A program made the translations under genes and the position numbers. From NCBI GenBank assembly GCA_035525785.1, contig DATLDQ010000033.1, positions 1 to 64,000 of the forward strand: a stretch of 64,000 nt of DNA, in the 5' to 3' direction. A model generated the notes under the pieces. The model was not told where the DNA came from, searched no databases, and saw only the letters and a list, made by a program, of their open reading frames with translations. The stretch comes from CADEED01 sp035525785 (GTDB taxonomy: Bacteria > Pseudomonadota > Gammaproteobacteria > Steroidobacterales > Steroidobacteraceae). Shown in pieces: positions 7,503 through 16,517 of the stretch (positions are counted from its first letter, which is position 1; each line of letters opens with the position of its first letter).

Positions 7503-10283
7503 ATGAAGAGAATGCTCGTCAATGCAACTCAGCAAGAGGAGTTGCGCGTCGCGCTGGTTGATGGTCAGAAGCTGTTCGATCTTTCCATCGAGATACCTTC
7601 CAAAGAACAAAAGAAAGCCAACATCTACAAAGGACGAATCTCGCGCATCGAGCCCTCGCTCGAGGCCTGCTTCGTCGACTACGGTGCGGAGCGTCATGGC
7701 TTCCTGCCGCTGAAAGAAATCTCCAAGGACTACTTCCGCAAGGGTGGGGACAGCGGCCGCGGCAACATGCGCGACCTGCTTTCCGAAGGCCAGGAAGTCA
7801 TCGTCCAGGTCGAGAAGGAAGAGCGAGGCAACAAGGGCGCCGCCCTCACCACGTTCATCTCTCTCGCCGGCCGCTTCCTCGTGTTGATGCCCAATAATCC
7901 GCGCGCGGGTGGCGTGTCGCGCCGCATCGAAGGCGAAGACCGCGATCAGATGCGCCAGGTCATGGACGATCTGAAGATCCCCGACGGCATGGGCGCCATC
8001 GTGCGCACCGCGGGTGTGGGCCGCGCCGCCGAAGAGCTGCAGTGGGACCTCGACAATCTGCGCAGCCAATGGGACCAGATCGACGCCGCCACCAAGGACC
8101 GCCCCGCCCCGTACCTCGTGTATCGCGAGAGCGACGCCGTGACTCGTGCGCTGCGCGACTACCTGGCGGATGACGTGGGCGAAGTGCTGGTCGACGACGA
8201 CGCGACCTTTGCGATCGCGCTGGAATACATGACCCGGTTCATGCCGCCGGAAGCCCAGAAGAAGCTCAAGCGTTACACCGACGACATCCCGCTGTTCACG
8301 CGCTTCCAGATCGAGAGCCAGATCGAGTCGGCGTATGCGCAGAAGGTGGAGTTGCCCTCGGGCGGATCCATCGTCGTCAACTACACCGAGGCGCTGGTCG
8401 CGATCGACATCAACTCGGCGCGCGCCACGCGCGGCTCCGACATCGAGACCACGGCGACCAACACCAACCTCGAGGCCGCCGAGGAGATCGCGCGCCAGCT
8501 GCGCATCCGCGACATCGGTGGACTCATCGTCATCGACTTCATCGACATGGAGTCGTCGAAGAACCAGCGTGACGTCGAAGATCGCCTGCGCGACGCGGTC
8601 AAGATGGATCGCGCGCGCATCCAGATCGGCCGGCTGTCGCGGTTCGGCCTGCTCGAAATGTCGCGCCAGCGTCTGCGCCCGAGCTTGAGCGACTCCAGCC
8701 ACCTGGTCTGCCCGCGCTGCACCGGCATCGGCAGCATTCGCGGCGTGGAGAGCATGGCGCTCGCCATCCTGCGCCTCATTGGCGAGGAAGCCCGCAAGGA
8801 CAAGACCGCTCAAGTGGTCGCGCAGGTACCCGTGGAAGTCGCCACCTATCTCATCAATGAAAAGCGCGAGTGGCTGCGCACGCTGGAGGACAAGAGCGAA
8901 GTCGAGCTGCTGATCGTGCCGAACCCGCACATCCAGACGCCCGAGTACTCCCTCAAGCGCGTGCGCACGGACGAGGCCGAGCTGCCCGAGAACAAGGTGC
9001 TGAGCTACAAGATGCCGGTGGCACCGATCGTGGCGGATCCGGCCGGCACCAAGCCCGAGAAGCCCCAGCACGAACCGGCCGCGGTGGTGCCGACCGCCCC
9101 CGCGACCCCTGCTCCCGTGATCGTGCATGTGCCCACGCCGGCACCGGCCGCCGTCGCCGCGCCGACCGTGCCCGCCGGGTTGTCGTTCTGGCAGCGCCTG
9201 GCCTTCCTGTTCACCGGCACGCCGCCGGCGGGCACCCAGGCCGCCGCTCCCGCAGCGCGTGAGGCCCGCCGCGAAGGTCATCGCGAGCGTGACCGTGAGC
9301 GCGGTGGACGTGACCGCAATCGCGACCGCGATCATCGCCATGACCGCAATGGTGGCCGCGACGCGCGCAGCGCGCATGGCCGCCATCGCGACAAGGACGG
9401 CCATCGAGACAAGGAGGGCAATCGCGATCGTGACAGCCGCCGCGACAAGGAGGCCGGACGTCACGGTGGCAAGGATGCGCAGCGCGAGCATGGCCGCGAC
9501 CGCGACCAGCACGCCCCGCGTGACTCGAATCGCGAACTGAATCGCGAGCCCAATCGCGAGGGAGCGCGCGAACAGAACCGTGAGCGTGATCCGCAGCGCG
9601 ACGCTCAGCGTGAGGCGGAACGTGAAAAGAACCGCGAGCGTCAGCGTCAGCGTGACCAGGAACGCCGCGATCAGCAGGCTGCGGCGGCAGCCGCCGGGAC
9701 CGCGACGCCCGAAGGCGGCGCCCCCGTGGTGACCGACGAGGCTGCTGGTGAACCGGGCAATGGCCCCGGCGGTGAACGCGAAGGCCGCAGCCGTCGTGGC
9801 CGTCGCCGAGGCCGCCGTGGTGGTCGCAATCGAGAAGGCGGTCAGCAGTCCGCGATGGGCGGCGAAAGCGCACCGGGTAGCGAGTTCGCGCGCGAAGCGT
9901 CGGATGATGAGCGCGCATTCCACGCGGCTCAACATTCGTCCGGTGGTTCACCGGAAGGCAATGGCGATCGCAGCGAGCCGCGCGACGAAACTCCGCGCGC
10001 CCCGCGCGAGGAAGGCCCGCGAGCCGTCGAAAGCCAGTCCGAGCCGCGCGAGCCTCGTGAACAGCGCGAACAGCGCGAGCCTCGTGAGCCACGCGAAGCT
10101 CGTGAGCCTCGTGAGCCTCGTGAGACGCGCGAGCCACGCGAAGCTCGTGAGCCGCGCGAGCCGCGGGAACAACGCAGCGAAAGTTCGCAATCGCCGCTCG
10201 ACCTGCCGCCGCCGCCTGCCGCCAAGCCCTTCGTGGTCTGGTCGTCGAACCCCGACGGCACGTCCGACCACCGCGACGAGTAG
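7503..10283 (+). CDS. rne: Ribonuclease E
   Basis: 926 aa. Essential endoribonuclease and degradosome scaffold. The start MKRMLVNATQQEELRVALVDG is the conserved N terminus. The catalytic half (about 1-510) has the S1 domain (KANIYKGRISRIEPSLEACF), the DNase I-like domain with metal-binding aspartates in VAIDINSARATRG (about 302) and VIDFIDMES (about 345), and the Zn-link CPRCTGIG (about 403). The C-terminal half is disordered: a Pro/Ala linker, about 150 residues of Arg/Asp/Glu/His repeats, an RRGRRRGRRGG block, and an E-P-R repeat near 840-900. It ends in a short non-repetitive segment (KPFVVWSSNPDG), a possible degradosome partner motif. The repeats make the reverse strand look open over long distances. 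Confidence 0.97.
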   Translation: MKRMLVNATQQEELRVALVDGQKLFDLSIEIPSKEQKKANIYKGRISRIEPSLEACFVDYGAERHGFLPLKEISKDYFRKGGDSGRGNMRDLLSEGQEVIVQVEKEERGNKGAALTTFISLAGRFLVLMPNNPRAGGVSRRIEGEDRDQMRQVMDDLKIPDGMGAIVRTAGVGRAAEELQWDLDNLRSQWDQIDAATKDRPAPYLVYRESDAVTRALRDYLADDVGEVLVDDDATFAIALEYMTRFMPPEAQKKLKRYTDDIPLFTRFQIESQIESAYAQKVELPSGGSIVVNYTEALVAIDINSARATRGSDIETTATNTNLEAAEEIARQLRIRDIGGLIVIDFIDMESSKNQRDVEDRLRDAVKMDRARIQIGRLSRFGLLEMSRQRLRPSLSDSSHLVCPRCTGIGSIRGVESMALAILRLIGEEARKDKTAQVVAQVPVEVATYLINEKREWLRTLEDKSEVELLIVPNPHIQTPEYSLKRVRTDEAELPENKVLSYKMPVAPIVADPAGTKPEKPQHEPAAVVPTAPATPAPVIVHVPTPAPAAVAAPTVPAGLSFWQRLAFLFTGTPPAGTQAAAPAAREARREGHRERDRERGGRDRNRDRDHRHDRNGGRDARSAHGRHRDKDGHRDKEGNRDRDSRRDKEAGRHGGKDAQREHGRDRDQHAPRDSNRELNREPNREGAREQNRERDPQRDAQREAEREKNRERQRQRDQERRDQQAAAAAAGTATPEGGAPVVTDEAAGEPGNGPGGEREGRSRRGRRRGRRGGRNREGGQQSAMGGESAPGSEFAREASDDERAFHAAQHSSGGSPEGNGDRSEPRDETPRAPREEGPRAVESQSEPREPREQREQREPREPREAREPREPRETREPREAREPREPREQRSESSQSPLDLPPPPAAKPFVVWSSNPDGTSDHRDE

Positions 10284-10304
10284 TTAGCGCTCGACAAGGC
10301 GACG

Positions 10305-10344
10305 ACGGGCCCGCGGATGCGAATCCGCGGGCCCGTTCGTTTTC
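10305..10344 (+). terminator. Rho-independent terminator of rne
   Basis: A perfect 14-bp inverted repeat, ACGGGCCCGCGGAT (10305-10318) and its complement (10323-10336), closes a GCGA tetraloop of the stable GNRA type and is followed by TCGTTTTC. It lies 20 bp after the rne stop and ends at the 3' end of the convergent phosphatase gene. There is no T-run for the other strand, so it serves rne. Confidence 0.88.
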
Positions 10345-10804
10345 AGCCCTGGAGTTTGCGCAGCAGGCCGCGCGATGCAGCCTCGCACAGGTCGAGTACA
10401 CGCTCGAAATCCTCGACGCCGCCGTAGTACGGGTCGGGAACCTCTTCGTATTCGCTGCCATCGGCGAAGCTCATGAACAGCGCCAGCTCGGCCGTCGCGT
10501 CCGCGGTGCGCCGGCTCGTGAGCTCGGACAGGTTGCTCCTGTCCATCGCGAGGATGTAGTCGAAGCTGCGGAAGTCCTCGGTCTGCACCAGGCGCGCGCG
10601 CAGGCCCGCGAGGTCATAGCCACGCCGGCGCGCCGCGGCGACGGTCCGCCGATCGGGGGGCTCGCCCACGTGGTAGTCAGCGGTCCCGGCCGAGTCGATC
10701 TGCAGATCGAGCGCGGGGTATTCACGTTCCGCAAGGCTTCGCAATACGCCTTCCGCCGTGGGTGAGCGACAGATATTTCCGAGACAGACAAACAAGATTC
10801 TCAT
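10343..10804 (-). CDS. Low-molecular-weight protein tyrosine phosphatase
   Basis: 153 aa. The P-loop CX5R is at C7-R13 (VCLGNICRSP) at the N terminus and the general acid is D124 in EVPDPYYGG, both diagnostic of the family. In Gram-negatives such enzymes dephosphorylate BY-kinases (Wzc) in polysaccharide export, or act as free phosphotyrosine or arsenate-reductase-like proteins. No kinase or polysaccharide gene is adjacent, so the substrate is open. It is a single gene, convergent with rne and divergent from the secreted protease gene. Confidence 0.93.
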   Translation of the reverse strand: MRILFVCLGNICRSPTAEGVLRSLAEREYPALDLQIDSAGTADYHVGEPPDRRTVAAARRRGYDLAGLRARLVQTEDFRSFDYILAMDRSNLSELTSRRTADATAELALFMSFADGSEYEEVPDPYYGGVEDFERVLDLCEAASRGLLRKLQG

Positions 10805-10927
10805 GCGGTCTCTGATAGCAGACAGATAGGACCGGGAACACCGGACTCAGGGAACCCCGGGCTTTCCCGACTACCATACGTGACAATCCGCACAATGCGG
10901 TCGAACCAGGGCGGGTATAAGCAGACC

Positions 10928-12886
10928 ATGCGCCATTTCAAAGCCGGTTTGGCACTGACGATCGTCGCCGCTCTGCTCGCCGCGTGCGGTGGTGGCGGCT
11001 CCGGCAGCTCCAGCAGCTCGAGCTCGAGCAGCGGCGGCGCGGCCAACACACCTCCCACGGCAAACGCCGGACCCGCGCAGACAGTGAACGCCGGCATCGC
11101 CGTCACGCTGAATGGCGCCGCCAGCTCCGACTCCGACGGCAGCATCGCCTCGTACTCGTGGACGCAGACCGCCGGCACCACGGTGGCGTTGACCAGCAAC
11201 TCGAACGCGCAGCCCTCGTTCACCGCGCCCGCGGTGAGCGCCGTCACGATTTTCACGTTTTCACTCGTCGTCACGGACAACCGTGGAGCTCCGAGCACCG
11301 CGTCGACCGTGGACATCACGGTGAACCCGGTGATCGGCGGCAACGTCACCTTCACCGGCGTCGTGCAGTTCGCACGCGCGAATTTCACTGCGTCGTTTCC
11401 GCGGCCATTGAACTACGCGAGCCCCGTGAATCGTCCCGCGCGCGGCGTGCTCGTGCGCGCGCTCAACGCGGGCACCCAGACCGAGCGGGCCAACACGGTA
11501 ACCGCCGACGACGGCACCTTCGCCCTGTCCCTGCCCGCGAACACCAGCATCGACATCCAGGTGGTGGCTCGCATGCAGCGCACCGGCAGCCCGTCCTGGG
11601 ACGTGCGTGTGCAGGACGGCACCACGGGCAACTCGCCTTTCACCTACAAACCGCCCGCGCCTTTCAGCTCGAGCGTCGGCAGCCCGCAGACCATCAACAT
11701 TCCGCTCGGCATCACCTCGTCCGGCACCGCTCCCAACCTCGCCGCGCGCGCCTCGGGACCCTTCGCCATTCTCGACACCATCTACACGGCGATCCAGGGC
11801 GTGCGCAGCGTGGCGCCCAACACGACATTCCCGGCGCTGATCGTCGACTGGGGCTCGCAGGCCGACGGCACCTTCTTCTCGAGCGGACCCGTGCAGCACA
11901 TCGCACTGCTCTCCGATCTCACCGAGGACACGGACGAGTTCGACCAGCACGTGATCGCGCATGAGTTCGGTCACTACATCGAGCACAACTTTTCGCGCGC
12001 CGACAACATCGGCGGTTCGCACGCCATCGGTGACAAGATCGATCCGCGCGTGGCCTTCGGTGAAGGGTTCGGTTACGCATTCGCGGCGATGATCCTCAAC
12101 GACCCGGACGCGCGAGACAGCTTTTTCGGCGACATCACGCCGAGCGACGGCGTCGACAACCCCGTGCATGCGTCGGGCGGCTTCAACATCGAGACCAATC
12201 CCACGGGCAGCAACGGTTGCTGGTGCAGCGAGTCTTCGGTTTATTCGATCCTGTACGATCTCTACGACAGTGCCGCGGACGCCAACGACACCGTGGCTCT
12301 GGGTTTGCAGCCCATCTGGGACGTGCTGACGACCGCGCAGAAGAACACGCCCGCGTTCACGACGATCTTCAGCTTCATCACGGCTCTCAAGGCCGACCAA
12401 GCCGCGAGCGCGGGGGCGATCAACACGCTGGTCGCCGCCCAGAACATCAACGCGAGCACCATCGATGCATTCGCGACCACCGAAACTCACTTTCCAACGA
12501 CCGTCCCACAGGCAGCGGCGCTGCCGGTGTACACCACGGCAACGGTCGGCGGCGGGCCGTACGTGCTGCGCAATGTGGATGACGCCGGACATTACAACAA
12601 GCTCGGCAATCACCGCTTCCTGCGGCTGACCGCAACGTCCACGCGCAGTGTGACGATCACCGCGACCTCCTCCAATACCAATACGCCGGATGTCGACTTC
12701 CGCGTGTATCGCGCCGGAGAAGTCGAGGTTTCGGGCGAAGACCCCTCGAGCGAGAATCCCGAGTCCGAGCAGGTGAGCATCACGAGCGGCCGGACCTACA
12801 TCATCGACGTCTACGATTGCGCCAATGGTTGTGACACGGACCAGGGCACGCCGGGTGACTACAACCTCACCGTGAACATCAACTGA
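10928..12886 (+). CDS. Secreted zinc metalloprotease lipoprotein with PKD-like and PPC-like domains
   Basis: 652 aa from the ATG at 10928, chosen because a lipoprotein signal starts there (MRHFKAGLALTIVAALLAAC). The mature N terminus is a Gly/Ser linker, followed by a PKD/REJ-like Ig domain (about 42-140, NTPPTANAGPAQTVNAG, TLNGAASSDSDGSI). The peptidase region carries the zinc motif HEFGH (345-349) and a downstream GEGFGYAF (near 379) that could supply a third ligand, as in gluzincins. The C-terminal 110 residues resemble a bacterial pre-peptidase (PPC) beta-sandwich. It is probably outer-membrane anchored or exported. A TATAAG element ends 6 nt before the ATG with no ribosome binding site. 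The precise peptidase family is uncertain. Confidence 0.8.
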   Translation: MRHFKAGLALTIVAALLAACGGGGSGSSSSSSSSSGGAANTPPTANAGPAQTVNAGIAVTLNGAASSDSDGSIASYSWTQTAGTTVALTSNSNAQPSFTAPAVSAVTIFTFSLVVTDNRGAPSTASTVDITVNPVIGGNVTFTGVVQFARANFTASFPRPLNYASPVNRPARGVLVRALNAGTQTERANTVTADDGTFALSLPANTSIDIQVVARMQRTGSPSWDVRVQDGTTGNSPFTYKPPAPFSSSVGSPQTINIPLGITSSGTAPNLAARASGPFAILDTIYTAIQGVRSVAPNTTFPALIVDWGSQADGTFFSSGPVQHIALLSDLTEDTDEFDQHVIAHEFGHYIEHNFSRADNIGGSHAIGDKIDPRVAFGEGFGYAFAAMILNDPDARDSFFGDITPSDGVDNPVHASGGFNIETNPTGSNGCWCSESSVYSILYDLYDSAADANDTVALGLQPIWDVLTTAQKNTPAFTTIFSFITALKADQAASAGAINTLVAAQNINASTIDAFATTETHFPTTVPQAAALPVYTTATVGGGPYVLRNVDDAGHYNKLGNHRFLRLTATSTRSVTITATSSNTNTPDVDFRVYRAGEVEVSGEDPSSENPESEQVSITSGRTYIIDVYDCANGCDTDQGTPGDYNLTVNIN

Positions 12887-12894
12887 GGCGACTC

Positions 12895-13542
12895 ATGATT
12901 CACCAAACCTTGCCTGAGAAGATTCGCGTCGCCGCCCTGGCCGCCTCGCTCACCTTGCTGCTCGCGGCCTGCGATCCCGCGCCCACGAGCGAAGCTCCGA
13001 CCCGAGAGACGCCCGCAGAATCCTCGCCTGCTCCGGGCGACGTGCCACCGCCTGACCAGGCTCCCGCCGCGCCCGCGCAGCCCGCCGAGAACCCGCCGCC
13101 GCCCGCCGATCCATCGCCCGTGCCCAAGCCCACCGCGGCCAATGAGCCGGCGCTCGAATCCATGAAGTCCGCGCGGCCGCCCGCCAAGGCCGGCGTGCCC
13201 GTGGATCTGCGTTACAGCTTCGATGGCGACCCGGCCGCGCATCAGCCCGTGACGCTGCACCTCGCCGCGGTGCCGCGCGTGGCCGGCTCCAACCTCGGCG
13301 TCAGCATCAAAACGGTTCAAGGCATCCAGGTGGCCGCGGCCGGGGTGCTGAACGTGCAGAAAGCGAGTGCGAACGGCGCTTATCGGCAGCATTTTTCCGT
13401 GACACGCCAGGCTGCGGCACCCGGTGAATTGCGCGTGCTGGTCACCATGGACACGCCTGAAGGCACGGGATTCGGCTTCTACAGCATCCCGCTCGACGCC
13501 GGGGCGACGTCCCGGAAACAGGATTCGGTCAAACAGCGCTGA
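12895..13542 (+). CDS. Proline-rich lipoprotein of unknown function
   Basis: 215 aa. Signal peptide with lipobox (LTLLLAAC, cysteine near residue 26), then about 60 residues very rich in Pro, Ala and Glu that look like a periplasmic spacer. A small predicted beta domain follows (about 95-205, VPVDLRYSFDGDPAAHQPVTLHLAAVPR). I do not recognise the domain; the family looks like a conserved hypothetical of this lineage. It starts 8 bp after the metalloprotease stop, so the two are probably co-transcribed and both act outside the cytoplasm. Confidence 0.7.
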   Translation: MIHQTLPEKIRVAALAASLTLLLAACDPAPTSEAPTRETPAESSPAPGDVPPPDQAPAAPAQPAENPPPPADPSPVPKPTAANEPALESMKSARPPAKAGVPVDLRYSFDGDPAAHQPVTLHLAAVPRVAGSNLGVSIKTVQGIQVAAAGVLNVQKASANGAYRQHFSVTRQAAAPGELRVLVTMDTPEGTGFGFYSIPLDAGATSRKQDSVKQR

Positions 13543-13576
13543 CCGCGACGCAGCGAGGGCGCGTAGACTACGCGCC

Positions 13577-15514
13577 GTGATCAGCGCGAACACCAGGAAG
13601 GTCCGACTGCGCGCCAGCGGCCTGCTGGCGCTTGTCGTCTGCGCGTGCCCCGCGGTTCATGCGGCCTGCGTCGGTCAGCAGACCGGTGATCTCTTGGCCA
13701 TCGAAGAACAGGCCTTTCGCGATCCGGCGACCGCGTTACCGCAGCTCGCTAACACCATTTCCACCACCAGCGACATGCCGCCTCCGCGCCGCGCGGCCTT
13801 GCACGCCATCGCCGCCGATGCCGCGCGTCAACTCGGGTTCAGCCGCGAGAGCATCACGCATGCGGATGCCGGACTCGCGCTGTTGCCAGCCGGTGACATG
13901 TCCGACCTCGCCGTTCGCATGCGCACGGTGCGCGCACTCGTGTCCACCAACGTCGGCGGCATCGACGCCGCCACCGTCGAGCTCACGCGCGTCATCGACG
14001 CGGTGCGTGATCGTCCGCTCGCGCTTGGCTGCGTGCTGCGCGACCGCGGCTGGCTCAACTTCCGCGATGGCAACCCGGACCAGGCGCTCGACGATCTGCT
14101 GCGCGCGTACGCACTGCTGCGCCGTCATGCGTCGCGTGAAGAAGCCATGGTCGCCGCGGGGCGCCTTTCGATGGCGCAGTTCTCGGTGCGCGACTATCCG
14201 CAGGCACTGGCGCTGGTCGACGAGACCATCGGGTTCTTCCGCGCGCAGAAGGCGCAGATCCGGCTCGCGACTGCGCTCGACCGCCGCGCCGCGATCCTCA
14301 AGGCCGCGGGGCGCCTCGACGAGGCGCTGATCGCCGCGACCGAAGCGCTCAAGATCCACGAAGCCATCGGTGACCGCGTGGGCACCGGCCTGTCGCAGAT
14401 GCGCATGTGCGGCGTGCAGATCGACCGCAACGCACTGAACCAGGCCGCGAACTGGTGCGACCGCGCCGAGCTCACGCTGAGCCAGACCAGCGGGATGGAC
14501 GACAACGATTACCGCACGCTCGCCGCGCTGCGTGGCCGGCTGTTCCTCGCGCTCGGCCGCTCCAAGGAAGCCGTGGCGCAGTTCGATCGCGCCATTGCTC
14601 CCGGCGGCGCGCAACCGGCCGACGATATTGCCGAGCTCTACGAGCTCCGTTCGCGCGCGCATGCCGCCATCGGCAACTACCCGGCCGCGTTCACCGACCA
14701 GGGCGAGTACCTGCGCCGCATGCGCGAACAGGGGACACTCGATCGCATCCGCGAAGTGGCGCAACTGCGCGTGCAGTTCGAGAACGACCAGGAGAAGCAG
14801 AAGATCGCGCTGCTCGAGAAGGACAAGAAGCTCTCCGAGGAGAAGATCAACAGCCAGACGCGCACGATGCAGCTGGTCGCGATCGCCGGCCTCACGGGCC
14901 TCGTCACCGCTTTTTTCCTCGGCTACGCCCTGCTCTCTCACCGCCGGCATCGGGCCGAGTTGATTCGACTCGCCGAGCGCGACGAGCTCACCGGCCTGCT
15001 GAATCGCCGCGCCATCGTGCGCAAGGCCGTCGACCTGCTGACGCGGGCGCGCGAGTCCAAGGGCTCGCTGATCATCGGCCTCGTCGACCTCGACCACTTC
15101 AAGTCCATCAACGACCGGTTCGGCCACGCCGTCGGCGACCAGCTGCTGCAGCGGTTCGCCGCGACCTTGCGCACCAGCCTGCACACACGCGAAGTCTTCG
15201 GCCGGTATGGCGGCGAGGAATTCCTGGTGCTGTTCCCCGACTTCACGCTCGAGCAGGCGCGCGCCTCCGCCGATCGCCTGCGAACGGCCCTGCGCGATCA
15301 GCACCTGCGCATCGATGACCATGAGGTCATGGTGACCTTGAGCCTCGGACTCGCGGGATATGAAGCCGGCGACGTGCTGTTCGATCAGATCGCGCGACGC
15401 GCCGACATCGCGCTCTATGTCGCCAAGACCCAAGGCCGCGATCGCGTCGAGATTTTCAATCCCACCCGGCACGGCACTCTCGCCACCACCTCCGCCGCGC
15501 GCCAGCGGCAATAG
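13577..15514 (+). CDS. TPR-repeat GGDEF diguanylate cyclase
   Basis: 645 aa from the GTG at 13577, where a signal peptide begins (VRLRASGLLALVVCACPAVHA). The large N-terminal region (about 35-410) is helical and TPR-like (repeated A-L-A-L patterns, GRLDEALIAATEALKIHEAIGD). A coiled coil (about 400-435), a transmembrane helix (LVAIAGLTGLVTAFFLGYALLS) and a GGDEF domain with intact GGEEF (RYGGEEFLVLF) and DLDHFKSINDRFGH follow. It should make c-di-GMP in response to something sensed by periplasmic TPRs. A TAGACT element ends 7 nt before the GTG, so it may have its own leaderless transcript. A longer frame exists but overlaps the upstream gene. Confidence 0.88.
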   Translation: MISANTRKVRLRASGLLALVVCACPAVHAACVGQQTGDLLAIEEQAFRDPATALPQLANTISTTSDMPPPRRAALHAIAADAARQLGFSRESITHADAGLALLPAGDMSDLAVRMRTVRALVSTNVGGIDAATVELTRVIDAVRDRPLALGCVLRDRGWLNFRDGNPDQALDDLLRAYALLRRHASREEAMVAAGRLSMAQFSVRDYPQALALVDETIGFFRAQKAQIRLATALDRRAAILKAAGRLDEALIAATEALKIHEAIGDRVGTGLSQMRMCGVQIDRNALNQAANWCDRAELTLSQTSGMDDNDYRTLAALRGRLFLALGRSKEAVAQFDRAIAPGGAQPADDIAELYELRSRAHAAIGNYPAAFTDQGEYLRRMREQGTLDRIREVAQLRVQFENDQEKQKIALLEKDKKLSEEKINSQTRTMQLVAIAGLTGLVTAFFLGYALLSHRRHRAELIRLAERDELTGLLNRRAIVRKAVDLLTRARESKGSLIIGLVDLDHFKSINDRFGHAVGDQLLQRFAATLRTSLHTREVFGRYGGEEFLVLFPDFTLEQARASADRLRTALRDQHLRIDDHEVMVTLSLGLAGYEAGDVLFDQIARRADIALYVAKTQGRDRVEIFNPTRHGTLATTSAARQRQ

Positions 15515-15603
15515 CGGGGGACGCCGCCCTGCGGCATCAACGGCTCACACCAGGTCTTCGGCGATCCTGGTTCAACTTCGGGGGACAGGGCCCGGAAGTC
15601 GAA

Positions 15604-16419
15604 CTACTTCCACGTCACCGAGAAGTCGTCGCCCACGCGCAGTCGCTCGCCTGCACCCCGCACGATGATGGCGTTCTGGCCGAACAGCACGCCCTTCAAT
15701 TCGGGGTCATAGCGGTAGGCCTTGAGGGTCCGCAGCGGCTCTACGCCATCCACGGCGCCCAGATGCTGGTCGGTGGTGGTGATCGAGCAGCGCGTGCAGG
15801 GCTTCACCAGCCGCAGGGTGATCCCTTCGACGTTGAGCTCATGGACGCGGTCCTCGTCGTACGCGCCGACGCCGTCGATGACGATGTTGGGACGGAAGCG
15901 CTCCATCGGCAGCGGCTTGTCGAGTCGGCCATTCAGGTCCGCGAGCGACGCGCGCGAGATCACGAGGATGGGATAGCCGTCCGCGAACTCGGTGACCGAG
16001 TGCAGCCCTTGCGTCCACTCGGGGCTGCACGTGCGCGGGGTGTCGGCGTCGAAAGCCACGAGTGAAAGCTCGGTCTCGAGATACTTCGTGGCCCATGCGG
16101 AGGCCTCGGCACCCGCGTCGATGCCACGGCCGTCGAACTTCCACACCGTCACCGGGCGGGCAGCGCCGGCTGCGCCGCGAGGCACGGAAAGCGCCGGCAT
16201 GCCGGGCGCGGTCAGCGTGAGGCCATCGCTGCCGACACACGTGCCGATCAGCGCCATGCGGGGCAACTCGCGCTGCGTGACGAAGCGGCCGTTGGGACGC
16301 ACCAGCATCCAGTGCCGGTCATCGAGCAGCCCGGTGCGCGTCACCTCGGCCGCGGCCACGGGCATGCCGCGGCAGGACTTCACCGGGTAGACGTTGAGAT
16401 CGGTGATGCGGGCTTTCAT
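15604..16419 (-). CDS. MOSC-domain protein (YcbX-like)
   Basis: 271 aa from the ATG at 16419 (MKARITDLNVYPVKSCRG), the canonical MOSC N terminus. An N-terminal beta-barrel domain (about 1-120) is followed by a MOSC domain with the conserved cysteine in LVKPCTRCSITTTD. MOSC proteins handle molybdenum-cofactor sulfur or N-hydroxylated base reduction; E. coli YcbX also has a C-terminal ferredoxin domain, which is absent here. A TATGAT -10 element lies about 30 bp upstream on the minus strand, partly inside a duplicated kdsB tail. Confidence 0.88.
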   Translation of the reverse strand: MKARITDLNVYPVKSCRGMPVAAAEVTRTGLLDDRHWMLVRPNGRFVTQRELPRMALIGTCVGSDGLTLTAPGMPALSVPRGAAGAARPVTVWKFDGRGIDAGAEASAWATKYLETELSLVAFDADTPRTCSPEWTQGLHSVTEFADGYPILVISRASLADLNGRLDKPLPMERFRPNIVIDGVGAYDEDRVHELNVEGITLRLVKPCTRCSITTTDQHLGAVDGVEPLRTLKAYRYDPELKGVLFGQNAIIVRGAGERLRVGDDFSVTWK

Positions 16420-16447
16420 GACTGCAAGAGCAACGCGCGTTCGGCAG

Positions 16448-16517
16448 GCATCATAATTGAAGCTGGAGCGCGCGTTCCGCACGCATCATATTTGAAGCTG
16501 GAGCGCGCGTTCCGCAC
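16448..16517. repeat. 35-bp tandem duplication at the 3' end of kdsB
   Basis: Two adjacent 35-bp units (16448-16482 and 16483-16517) differ at one base (A versus T). The second unit contains the last codons and TGA stop of kdsB; the first is a copy of that tail left in the 66-bp gap before the MOSC gene. It looks like a recent slippage-type duplication. Confidence 0.9.

Noticed and set aside
7374..9935. An 853-codon open frame antisense to rne, and another at 9211-10461
   Set aside because: Composition is typical of the reverse strand of high-GC genes with R/D/E repeats; no start signals, domains or sensible protein. rne on the other strand is unmistakable.
9270..10180. Repeated GC-rich DNA units within rne, considered as a CRISPR-like or tandem repeat array
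   Set aside because: The units vary in length and encode a known low-complexity protein tail; there are no uniform repeats with spacers.
15515..15603. ACCAGG/CCTGGT hairpin after the TPR-GGDEF gene as a terminator
   Set aside because: The stem is only 6 bp with an 11-nt loop and no T-tract follows; too weak to call.
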